A stretch of 64,000 bases of DNA from positions 620,001-684,000 of the forward strand of contig NZ_JAHSPG010000001.1 of NCBI RefSeq assembly GCF_019130065.1, read 5' to 3'. Shown here one piece after another: positions 16,227 through 24,252 of the stretch. The notes beneath the pieces are model-generated. The model ran no database searches, was not told the origin of the DNA, and saw only the letters and a list, made by a program, of their open reading frames with translations. The first letter of the stretch is position 1, and every line of letters starts with the position of its first letter. Both the position numbers and the translations under genes were made by a program. The DNA is from Pinibacter aurantiacus. GTDB lineage: Bacteria; Bacteroidota; Bacteroidia; Chitinophagales; Chitinophagaceae.

Positions 16227-18458
16227 TTAGTTAAAAAAATCCAATTCTGCAATCGTTAAAAACTTTCCATCTCCTTCCAACGCAGTTGCTTCTACTTGCA
16301 CATACCGCGCCGTTACAGCTTTGGGAAGATTGAAGGTTCTCGCAGACGGGTCGTTCACCAGGTTGCCGAATGCAAAACTGCCTGCTTCTTTCCATGACTT
16401 ACCATCGTCACTTACTTTAATAATTCCCTTTGCCATCATGCCACCGCGTATTTTACTTTGAGGCGTGTAGGCAAAACTTTTCAATGTATAGCTCTTGCCA
16501 AGATCGATAGCTATGAACTGCGGCAATCCATTTTCATTTGACTGCCACCAGGTGTTATTGTCTGCATCAAATGCGTTCACAGCCTGATGCTTCGCGTCTT
16601 CGCTGCTTACATTCAACATGATCCACGACTCTTTACTGATGCCAAACTTATGGCTGGCAATGGCCCCACGCTCTTGTGCCCCAATCACAACAGCCTTCAC
16701 TTCTCCTCTTTCAACCTTGAACGGCTGTGTATACAATTTGGAAGACGTTGATGGTTCTGAACCGTCGAGTGTATAATAAATTTTGATGTCGCCATTCAGG
16801 TTTTTCATTGCGTTTTCACGATGAGGTTTCCAACCAAAATTATCCTTTGCCGGCGCGATTGTTACTATACCTTTTGCATCACGGCTTATCTGCAACTGTG
16901 GCGGTCGCGTTTTGTATTTGTAAGCAGCAATGGTTGCTATTGCCGGATCAAACCTGCTTTCTAGAATGCGCAATCTGAATTTGGATGAAGTTACTTCAGG
17001 AAAACGCAGAATGCGTTGATAACCAATATTGGTAGCGGAAACAATTTCCTGCCATTGGCCGTTTATCCACGCATCAACTGCATGTTTCTCTACACGTTCG
17101 CTATGTGTGTCGATTGCTTCCTGTATCAGAAACCTGTTAATGGTAATGGGCGAAGCGGTGGTGATTACTACTTCTTTTGCCGGATGATCCAATATCATAT
17201 AAGTGCTCAGATCTTTGTCTAACACGGCCCTTGGCCCGGACGCGCCCGCAAACAAATTATTTCCGTAAGTCTCACTTATGCGTTTGCCCGTTTCCTTCAA
17301 TACGCCTACATCCTCTGCAGAAAATTTACCGTCACGATTCGGCGGGATGTTTAACAGAAATGTTGAATTGCCGCCAACTGAGCGTTCATACATATCAAAC
17401 ACATCATCGGCGCTGCGCACTTTCTGTGAAGTGTCATCACGGTAAAACCATCCTTCGCGGATAGAGGTGTTTGTTTCGGCTTGTTCATAATGCAAATACT
17501 TTGCACCGTATAATTTTTCCCGACTGCCAAGGTCCACGTCAGTCATATCATGAAAGTAATTGGCAGTATCAGGATTCTGGGAATAAGCGACTACGTTCCA
17601 TTCCGTATCACGTGTTCCTCCTGCTTCGTTGCCGCACCAGCGTACATCTTCTTTGCCGAATATTACTGCCTGGGGTGCCAGTGTATGAATGAGTTTTTTC
17701 CACGCGATGTAATTGTATTGCTGGCCGCCTTTTGTTTTTGGGGTGGCTCCGTCAAACCACACTTCACTTATAGGGCCATATTCAGTAAGCAATTCAAACA
17801 GCTGATTCAGGAAATACTCATTGTAGTCATCAACTGCGAACTGAAATTTTGTTTTGTTTTGAAACGGTCTGCCAGCCACTTCTCTTGGTATGGTCCGTGT
17901 AGTGTATTTGCTGAGGTTGCCATACAAGCCATCAGGACTTTCAATCTGGAACAGATCTGCGGGAGAAAGATAAATACCCAGTTTCAATCCATATTTTTTG
18001 CAGGAAGCAGCAAGGGCTTTCAGTACGTCTCCTTTTCCACTTTCAAAATTGGAGGACATGATGCCATGCGTTGTGTAGCGGCTTTGCCATAACACAAAAC
18101 CATCATGGTGCTTGGCAGTAAAAATTACCATCTTCATACCCGCGGCCTTCATGGTCTCGCACCACTGGTCGGTATGTAATTCTTTAAGGTCAAAAACTTT
18201 TGGATCTTCCTGGCCAGTACCCCATTCTCTTCGTGTAAATGAATTGGGGCCGAAGTGAACGAAGGCAATAAACTCATTCTTCAATGCGCTTAGCTGATTA
18301 TTTGTTGGCACTACATGCGTTGCCTTTTCTATTATAAGTTCTTTGCTATCGTTGCTGTCCACGCGGATAGTGTTTGCAAGAGGAATGTTTTGGCTTTGTG
18401 CAACTGCTACTGTTGCAGCCAACGCAAATACAATAGTGGATGAAAATTTATTGATCAT
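16227..18458 (-). CDS. GH29 alpha-L-fucosidase with Fn3-like and discoidin modules
   Basis: A protein of 743 residues with a signal peptide (to about VAVAQ at 21). The GH29 barrel (about 45-400) holds FIAFVHFGPNSFTRREWG, FTAKHHDGFVLW, and the nucleophile Asp236 in EVWFDGATP. The FVHFGPN-FT-REWG block resembles the alpha-1,3/4-fucosidase branch (GH29-B). Two galactose-binding-like segments flank a small YYTLDGSEPSTSSKLY module like the one in the GH20 enzyme. A C-terminal F5/8 type C (discoidin) domain lies at about 610-743 (NTWWQSNENGLPQFIAIDLG). It is predicted to be periplasmic. In this locus it would remove core or antennary fucose before the glycan is broken down further. Confidence 0.93.
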   Translation of the reverse strand: MINKFSSTIVFALAATVAVAQSQNIPLANTIRVDSNDSKELIIEKATHVVPTNNQLSALKNEFIAFVHFGPNSFTRREWGTGQEDPKVFDLKELHTDQWCETMKAAGMKMVIFTAKHHDGFVLWQSRYTTHGIMSSNFESGKGDVLKALAASCKKYGLKLGIYLSPADLFQIESPDGLYGNLSKYTTRTIPREVAGRPFQNKTKFQFAVDDYNEYFLNQLFELLTEYGPISEVWFDGATPKTKGGQQYNYIAWKKLIHTLAPQAVIFGKEDVRWCGNEAGGTRDTEWNVVAYSQNPDTANYFHDMTDVDLGSREKLYGAKYLHYEQAETNTSIREGWFYRDDTSQKVRSADDVFDMYERSVGGNSTFLLNIPPNRDGKFSAEDVGVLKETGKRISETYGNNLFAGASGPRAVLDKDLSTYMILDHPAKEVVITTASPITINRFLIQEAIDTHSERVEKHAVDAWINGQWQEIVSATNIGYQRILRFPEVTSSKFRLRILESRFDPAIATIAAYKYKTRPPQLQISRDAKGIVTIAPAKDNFGWKPHRENAMKNLNGDIKIYYTLDGSEPSTSSKLYTQPFKVERGEVKAVVIGAQERGAIASHKFGISKESWIMLNVSSEDAKHQAVNAFDADNNTWWQSNENGLPQFIAIDLGKSYTLKSFAYTPQSKIRGGMMAKGIIKVSDDGKSWKEAGSFAFGNLVNDPSARTFNLPKAVTARYVQVEATALEGDGKFLTIAELDFFN

Positions 18459-18504
18459 TATTTGGGAAAAAATTAATAATTAATAGCTGGCATTCGCGCA
18501 CTCG

Positions 18505-18532
18505 GTACAGACAAGGCATTGCCTTGTCTCTC
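18505..18532. repeat. GTACAGAC palindrome, copy 2
   Basis: GTACAGACAAGGCA and TGCCTTGTCTCTC are paired arms. This is the first of two tandem copies in the 134 bp spacer between GH2 and GH29. Confidence 0.75.
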
Positions 18533-18550
18533 TTGCTCAATCACTACGCT

Positions 18551-18584
18551 GTACAGACAAGACAAGGCATTGCCTTGTCTGTAC
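18551..18584. repeat. GTACAGAC palindrome, copy 3
   Basis: This copy begins GTACAGACAAGACAAGGCA, with a 5 bp internal duplication (GACAA) in its left arm, and ends TGCCTTGTCTGTAC. It lies nine bases past the GH2 stop codon. Confidence 0.75.
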
Positions 18585-18592
18585 ATGCATTT

Positions 18593-20596
18593 TCAAATTT
18601 TCTTTATATCGTAGTATGATTTCACTTTAATTTTCACACTACCCGTAATCTTTGATTTTTCAAATTTTATTTTTTTCTCCGCACCTGGCGCAAGATCGAA
18701 ATAATTATCGCTGAGCTTGCCTGTGTATCCCTCGATGTCAACAAACACATACTTCGCAAACGCGTCGGCTGAAAGAATAATATTATCACCTTCTATTCTC
18801 CATTTGATATGCGGGCCTGACAATTTCAGATTGATTGGTCTTATGCTGTCTCTTGCTGGTCTTACATCATCGCGATAGGCCTCTTTCACGGCGTACCATG
18901 CGGCTTTGGGCGCACGATTGTAATAGTCAGTAATGCTCCAGCTTGCCACCGGCCAGCAATCATTCAATTGCCATAGAAGCGTTCCCATGTTGTAAGGTTC
19001 ATGGCTTCTTTGTATCAGGATCATGTTTTTAAAACCGTAGTACTGCACGCACTGTGTGACGTACACATAATCTTCAACGGAAAGTTTGTTGATCTTTGCC
19101 GAATCGATCATGTATTTTTTCAAATAACCTTCAAGCTTTTTATATCCGTTGCCTGCTTTTTGATGATCCTGGAGCACATCGGAAAACAGATAACGGTCCT
19201 GTGGTTGTGTGAATCTTAAAACGCTTGCGTAGCCAGGCATTGCTTCCATTCCGTATTCACTGATAAAGCGGCCCGTTTTGTTTTCAAACGCTTCGAAATC
19301 GTCGCCGCCCCACCATGTTCCCCAGTAGTGACTGTCGCCTTCAGTGAAACTCCTCTTATCGCCCCAGCCATACTTTGGCGAAGTAGTGATGTATGGTCTG
19401 CTATCATCCACTTCTTTCAACCAGGTCGGAATACTGTCATGAAAGAGCCTTACGTAATCATTCCACAGTTTCACAGAATCTTTTCCGGAGAGCCTGAATT
19501 GAGTCTGCCATCCCCATCTGTGCCATGCTTCATCATCCTCGTTGTTTCCGCACCAAAGCACAATGCATTTATGATGTCTCAGGCGCTTCACCTGGTATTG
19601 TATTTCTTCTTTTACGTTGGCAAAAAAATCATCATCCCCGGGCACCATGGTGCCGGCAAACATAAAATCCTGCCAGATGTAAATGCCTAACTCATCGCAG
19701 AGATCGTAGAAAGCATCATCTTCATAAATGCCGCCACCCCACACACGAAGCATATTCATGTTCGCATCTTTGGCCATCGTCAACACTTTCCTGTATTCCT
19801 CTTTTGTCATTCTTGTCACAAATGCATCGGATGGAATATAGTTGGCGCCTTTCATGTACACAGGTTTTCCATCTATGGTGAAATAGAATGAAGTGCCTTT
19901 TTCGTCGGGCTTTTGCACCAGCTGTACATTAACGGGAGGAACGTATTTTTTTTCTTCGGGAGCAGCATTATAGCCTACCAGTCTCACCTGCTTCCATATG
20001 CCGCAACCGGTAAGCTTCGGACCCCAATCCCAACCAAAATGAAACTGGGCCTTTCTTACATAGGCCCTCGGATTATCGGGGATAACGTATGGCAGATCAG
20101 CTTTCGCTATTGAATCCACTTTGTTTTGTGCAGAATGAAAATATATTCGAAGCGAATTCTCGCCATTGATCAATTTATTTTTTACATCTACCTGCCACTG
20201 GCGAAACATGTTGTTTGCCTGCAGCACTAGTTTTCCATTGAGGTACACATCTGCATAAGTGTCAAGTCCATCAAATACCAGGTCAATTTTCTTCTGGTTC
20301 AACAGCAATGATGAGGGTTTAAAACTCGTCTTGTATTCCCAATCCACTTTTTCGATCCACTGCACTTTCTTTTCATTGTTTCGGTAAAATGGATCGGGTA
20401 TTATTTTATTGGCAAGAAGATCGGTATGCACCTCGCCCGGAACTTTTGCCGGGTGCCAGCCGGCTTCGTCTTTTTCATGGAATTGCCAATTCGAATTAAG
20501 CGACATTGTGATGCTTTGTGCGCGGGAAGGAATGGCGCTTCCTGTGAGAAACAGTAGTATCGTGAATTTGAACAATGAAAAATATTTCGTACTCAT
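18593..20596 (-). CDS. GH2 beta-mannosidase, compact form lacking two beta-sandwich domains
   Basis: A protein of 667 residues; family members are normally about 850. Signal peptide to about RAQ at 27. Domain 1 (about 28-211) is the GH2 jelly roll with WEYKTSF, DTYADVYLNG and HFGWDWGPKL. The barrel (about 225-565) carries KGANYIPSDAF, RVWGGGIYEDDAFYDLCDE, the acid/base Glu353 in WCGNNE, the nucleophile Glu447 in FISEYGME, and LLWQLNDCWPVASWS. The C-terminal domain 5 (about 588-667) is present. The Ig-like domain 2 normally between jelly roll and barrel is reduced to about 11 residues (EEKKYVPP), and the domain 4 normally between barrel and C-terminal domain to about 13. Both junctions are in frame. 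Predicted role: cleaving the core Man-beta-1,4-GlcNAc. Confidence 0.88.
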   Translation of the reverse strand: MSTKYFSLFKFTILLFLTGSAIPSRAQSITMSLNSNWQFHEKDEAGWHPAKVPGEVHTDLLANKIIPDPFYRNNEKKVQWIEKVDWEYKTSFKPSSLLLNQKKIDLVFDGLDTYADVYLNGKLVLQANNMFRQWQVDVKNKLINGENSLRIYFHSAQNKVDSIAKADLPYVIPDNPRAYVRKAQFHFGWDWGPKLTGCGIWKQVRLVGYNAAPEEKKYVPPVNVQLVQKPDEKGTSFYFTIDGKPVYMKGANYIPSDAFVTRMTKEEYRKVLTMAKDANMNMLRVWGGGIYEDDAFYDLCDELGIYIWQDFMFAGTMVPGDDDFFANVKEEIQYQVKRLRHHKCIVLWCGNNEDDEAWHRWGWQTQFRLSGKDSVKLWNDYVRLFHDSIPTWLKEVDDSRPYITTSPKYGWGDKRSFTEGDSHYWGTWWGGDDFEAFENKTGRFISEYGMEAMPGYASVLRFTQPQDRYLFSDVLQDHQKAGNGYKKLEGYLKKYMIDSAKINKLSVEDYVYVTQCVQYYGFKNMILIQRSHEPYNMGTLLWQLNDCWPVASWSITDYYNRAPKAAWYAVKEAYRDDVRPARDSIRPINLKLSGPHIKWRIEGDNIILSADAFAKYVFVDIEGYTGKLSDNYFDLAPGAEKKIKFEKSKITGSVKIKVKSYYDIKKI

Positions 20597-20639
20597 CGAC
20601 CTTGGTATTTTTGAATGCTTGCTATTGATTTGCGACCCT

Positions 20640-20668
20640 GTACAGACAAGGCAATGCCTTGTCTCTAC
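20640..20668. repeat. GTACAGAC palindrome, copy 4
   Basis: GTACAGACAAGGCA pairs with TGCCTTGTCTCTAC in the 86 bp spacer between the GH3 stop and the GH2 start. Confidence 0.8.
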
Positions 20669-20682
20669 TGAATGCCATTTTT

Positions 20683-22860
20683 TTACTTTTTACTTTTTAC
20701 TTCTACCTGCGATTTCAATTTCACATCTGTCGAACTACCGCCCACTATTATTGTATATTGCCCGGCATACAATTTCCAGCGATGTTCTTTCAAATCCCAT
20801 TTCTGTAATTCACTCGCAGGAATTTTGAACTCAACAGTTTTCTGACCGCCACTTGTAACAAATACTCTTTTAAAACCTTTCAGTTCTTTTAAAGGCATGC
20901 GTTCCATATTTGGGTATTTGATGTATGCCTGCACTACTTCGTCTCCATCCATCTTACCTTCATTTTTCACCACTACAGAAAATGTGATACTATCTTTTAA
21001 CGAAGTTACTGTTGCAGGTCTGCGATCCCATGTATAGGCAAATGATGTGTAGGACAATCCAAAGCCAAATGCGTACTGAATTTGTCCATCGAAATATCTA
21101 TAGGTTCTTCCTTTCATGTTGTAGTCGCTGTATTGCGGCAGATCATTCAGGGACTGATAGAACGTCAAAGGCAATCTGCCTGAAGGAGAAACCTTTCCAA
21201 AAAGAATATCCGCGAATGCATTGCCACCCTGCTCTCCGGGATACCATGCGTACACGATCGCATCTACATAAGGCTCGATTGAAGAAATATCAACATCGCT
21301 TCCTGCGCAAACCACTGCAATGAGAGGTTGCTTGTTTGCTTTACGTAATGCTTTGATGTAGGCAATTTGCGAAGCCGGCAGATTCAATGAATTTCTGTCG
21401 CCGCCGGATTGTGAAAGGAAAGCATCGCCTTCTTCTCCTTCGTACACAGGTGATAAACCGACAACAGCGATGGTAACATCCGCATTGCCTGCCATCCATA
21501 CACCACCAAAATGTGCGGTGTCTGAAAAATCACAACCCAGGTCGTATTCCACTCTTGTGCCTGCGCCAACAGCTGCTGTAATGCCTTCTACAAAATTCAC
21601 TGCTTTGTCGCTCACGCCGTGATAGTTGGCAACCAACGCATCCAATGAAGCCGCATTGGGCCCCACAACGGCTATTGCGCCATATTTACTTTTATCAAGA
21701 GGAAGAATGTTTTTATCATTTTTCAACAATACCATGCTTTGCTGCGCTGCTTTTCTCGCGAGCATTTTGTGGTATTCATTGGCTACACTATCTTCTCCAA
21801 AACCAGCATAGCGTGATGATGCAGGATCATTGTAGAAGCCGAGTTTCATTTGCGTGCGAAGCACGGGAGCCAATGCACTGTCAATCTCTTTTGCTGTCAG
21901 CAGATTTTGCTTGATCGCTTTCATTACATCGTCTTGCAAAAGATTGCTGCAGTCAAGGTTTACGCCCGCTTTGATGGCGGCTGCAGCTGTTTCAATAGCG
22001 CTTGGAAGCGCTTTGTGCATTGAATAAACATCTGACAGCGCCCAGCAATCAGTTACCACATGGCCTTTAAATTTCCATTCGTTGCGAAGAATATCTTTGA
22101 GTAAGGCATTGCCTGTGCAACAAGGCTGGTCGTTTACGCGGTTGTAAGCGCACATCACTGACTCAACATTTGCGTCAACCAATTTTTTAAATGCATACAA
22201 ATACGTTTCACGAAGATCTTTCTCATCAACGATTACAATGGCGGTGTGACGTGTTGCTTCGGGACCGCTGTGGACCGCGAAGTGTTTTGCAGTGGCCGAT
22301 GTTTTTAAAAGACCGGGATCACTTCCCTGCAAACCCTTTATATAGGCGGTTCCCATGCTGGCTGTGAGAAATGGATCTTCGCCATATGTCTCCTGTCCTC
22401 TTCCCCATCGTGGATCGCGGAAGATGTTGATGTTGGGCGACCAAAAACTCAGGCCCATGTATTGTAAATGCCTTTGCTGTTGTGTTGACAGGTTATATTT
22501 TGCTCTTGCTTCTGTTGAAATAGCATTGGCAACTTCGTTGAGCAAACTATCATTGAAAGTAGCCGCCATGCCTATTGCCTGGGGGAACACGGTTGCTTTT
22601 CCTGCCCTGGCTACTCCGTGTAAACTTTCGTTCCACCAGTTGTAAGCGGGAATGTCCAGGCGCGGAACGGACTTGCTGTTATAGCCCAGCAAGGAAATTT
22701 TTTCTTCGAGCGTAAGACGATTCAGCAGGTCTGCTACTCTTGTATCAACGGATGCCTTGTTGTCTCGATACAAACTCTTTTCCTGTCCATTGGTAAACAG
22801 AACAAAGCAGCAAATAAACTGCAAACAAAAAATAGCGCGGGTCGTTAAAAATCTTCTCAT
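20683..22860 (-). CDS. GH3 glycosidase, beta-xylosidase-like
   Basis: A protein of 725 residues with a signal peptide (to about NGQ at 26). The GH3 N-terminal barrel contains YNWWNESLHGVAR, FRDPRWGRGQETYGEDP, KHFAVHSGPE and the nucleophile Asp271 in VVTDCWAL. A C-terminal alpha/beta sandwich (about 375-600, YEGEEGDAFLSQSGGDR) and a terminal Fn3-like domain (about 640-720) follow. The WWNESLHGV block is the pattern of bacterial and plant GH3 beta-xylosidases rather than beta-glucosidases or NagZ. In a locus with GH29, GH92, GH2 and GH20 genes a beta-1,2-xylosidase acting on the core xylose of plant N-glycans is an attractive assignment, but specificity is not proven by sequence. Probably periplasmic. 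Confidence 0.92.
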   Translation of the reverse strand: MRRFLTTRAIFCLQFICCFVLFTNGQEKSLYRDNKASVDTRVADLLNRLTLEEKISLLGYNSKSVPRLDIPAYNWWNESLHGVARAGKATVFPQAIGMAATFNDSLLNEVANAISTEARAKYNLSTQQQRHLQYMGLSFWSPNINIFRDPRWGRGQETYGEDPFLTASMGTAYIKGLQGSDPGLLKTSATAKHFAVHSGPEATRHTAIVIVDEKDLRETYLYAFKKLVDANVESVMCAYNRVNDQPCCTGNALLKDILRNEWKFKGHVVTDCWALSDVYSMHKALPSAIETAAAAIKAGVNLDCSNLLQDDVMKAIKQNLLTAKEIDSALAPVLRTQMKLGFYNDPASSRYAGFGEDSVANEYHKMLARKAAQQSMVLLKNDKNILPLDKSKYGAIAVVGPNAASLDALVANYHGVSDKAVNFVEGITAAVGAGTRVEYDLGCDFSDTAHFGGVWMAGNADVTIAVVGLSPVYEGEEGDAFLSQSGGDRNSLNLPASQIAYIKALRKANKQPLIAVVCAGSDVDISSIEPYVDAIVYAWYPGEQGGNAFADILFGKVSPSGRLPLTFYQSLNDLPQYSDYNMKGRTYRYFDGQIQYAFGFGLSYTSFAYTWDRRPATVTSLKDSITFSVVVKNEGKMDGDEVVQAYIKYPNMERMPLKELKGFKRVFVTSGGQKTVEFKIPASELQKWDLKEHRWKLYAGQYTIIVGGSSTDVKLKSQVEVKSKK

Positions 22861-22996
22861 TTTTGTTGGTGATTATGGAATATGGCACGCATCCGCCCGG
22901 CTGAAGCCATTCGGACGGGGATGACGCTGATTAGACTGATTTACACTGATTTTTTTATATCCACATACTTTCAAATCCCAAATTTCAAATCATATA

Positions 22997-23026
22997 AATC
23001 ATGAAAACCATGACAATCTGCGTTCC
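22997..23026. repeat. Dispersed element, copy B (inverted relative to 13747)
   Basis: AATCATGAAAACCATGACAA followed by TCTGCGTTCCT is about 80 to 85% identical by eye to the reverse complement of 13747-13777. Confidence 0.5.
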
Positions 23027-23063
23027 TCTCATTTTCAAATCTTCAAATCTTCAAATTCTCAAA

Positions 23064-24146
23064 TTATTTCCTCCTCGTTTCATCTATCACATCCAGCAAA
23101 CCGTTCTGAAAGGAGTCGTCTGCCAATTGCCAGAACATGACGCCGTTTAATTTTTTCCTCATCACATATTTCGTTTTCAAACTAATGGAAACGGAATCAT
23201 CGTAAGTCACAAAATATTTCAGCGAATCGTTGTACAAGTAAGGAGCTTCGGCTACTTTGTCCCAATACTTTTTATAACCATTGACGGCAGAAAATGTACT
23301 GTCAAATTTCCTCCAGGATACGCCTCTGAAAAAATGTGTCGGTTGATATAAGCCGTTATTGGCGTTCGTTGTGTTTGCAAAAATACGTGCGTAAAATGCC
23401 GCGCCAATGGCAATTTTATTTGCAGGGACACCCCATTTCAGCAAGCGCTTTACGCCAGCATCAACGGATGAATATTGCTCAGGTGTTGAATACAGCGGCG
23501 TATGGTGGCCGCTTACCGTATCAAATCCACTTACAAGGTCGTAACTCATCAGGTTCACGCGGTCGGCATATTTCATCACTTGTTTCCATTCAAAACTTGA
23601 ATCGATGTGGTGTTTTAAACCGCCTGCTGCAAAACTGATTTCAGCAGAGGAGCCCAACGCATTGCGCAGGTCGCGCATAAGTTTTGTGAAATTAGCCCTG
23701 TCTTCGGTCATGTACTGATGGCCCGGATAGCCAACCACCGCGGGATATTCCCAATCTATGTCAATGCCATCTGTATGAAAATAATCGGTTAATTCTTTCG
23801 CTGTTTGTGCAAATGTTTTTCTTTTGATGCTGTCTGCAAAAACAGGTGAACAATACTGGCAGCCGCCCCAGCCGCCCATCGACAGCATGACTTTCAATTG
23901 AGGATTCCTGCTTTTCAATTTCACCATATTCTGAATGGTTGCACTATCCCTTGCATTGGCAATGACCATGGAATCATTTCGCAAATGGGCAAAACTGAAA
24001 ATCAGGTGCGTGATCTTTTCGATGGGAAAACTATCCACCATGGTGGGCCTGCCCGCATAGTAAGCGATAACCGCGATCTTCTTTTTTTGAGCAACAGCAC
24101 AATGCATCAAAACGAATGTGGATATTATCAAAAAGATAGTTCTCAT
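23064..24146 (-). CDS. GH18 glycosidase (chitinase or endo-beta-N-acetylglucosaminidase)
   Basis: A protein of 360 residues: a signal peptide (to AVAQ at 20) and a single GH18 barrel. Strand-4 motif DGIDIDWEYP has the full DxxDxDxE set (Asp126, Asp129, Asp131, Glu133), and LSMGGWGGCQYCSPVF is the strand-3 SxGG-type motif. MSYDLVSGFD and the late GVMFWQLADD complete the fold. The sequence is chitinase-like. Beside GH20, GH92, GH2 and GH29 it could instead cut the chitobiose core of N-glycans. The leader Cys16 is not in a good lipobox, so surface lipidation, usual for the endo-acting enzyme of N-glycan loci, is not supported. It lies 106 bp downstream of the first GH29, with a large hairpin between. 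Confidence 0.92.
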   Translation of the reverse strand: MRTIFLIISTFVLMHCAVAQKKKIAVIAYYAGRPTMVDSFPIEKITHLIFSFAHLRNDSMVIANARDSATIQNMVKLKSRNPQLKVMLSMGGWGGCQYCSPVFADSIKRKTFAQTAKELTDYFHTDGIDIDWEYPAVVGYPGHQYMTEDRANFTKLMRDLRNALGSSAEISFAAGGLKHHIDSSFEWKQVMKYADRVNLMSYDLVSGFDTVSGHHTPLYSTPEQYSSVDAGVKRLLKWGVPANKIAIGAAFYARIFANTTNANNGLYQPTHFFRGVSWRKFDSTFSAVNGYKKYWDKVAEAPYLYNDSLKYFVTYDDSVSISLKTKYVMRKKLNGVMFWQLADDSFQNGLLDVIDETRRK

Positions 24147-24161
24147 GAAATGATTTTAATA

Positions 24162-24246
24162 ATTGAAAATTGAAAGTTGAAAATTGAAAATGCTTTCGGT
24201 GCGTCACTCGTTTTCAATTTTCAACTTTCAACTTTCAATTTTCAAC
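24162..24246. repeat. Simple-sequence inverted repeat between GH29 and GH18
   Basis: Arm 24162-24190, built of ATTGAAA and GTTGAAA units, pairs with arm 24211-24246, built of TTTCAAC and TTTCAAT units, around a GC-richer 20 nt loop. The hairpin occupies nearly the whole intergenic gap and could act as attenuator, transcript stabiliser or terminator. There is no clean T-run on the minus strand. Confidence 0.7.
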
Positions 24247-24252
24247 TAATGC

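Noticed and set aside
17550..18092. 180-codon plus-strand open frame
   Set aside because: It lies entirely opposite the GH29 barrel, whose conserved motifs show the minus strand is coding.
18593..20596. Frameshifted or pseudogene GH2
   Set aside because: The frame is intact through both junctions, the signal peptide, both catalytic glutamates and the C-terminal domain are present, and the losses coincide with domain borders.
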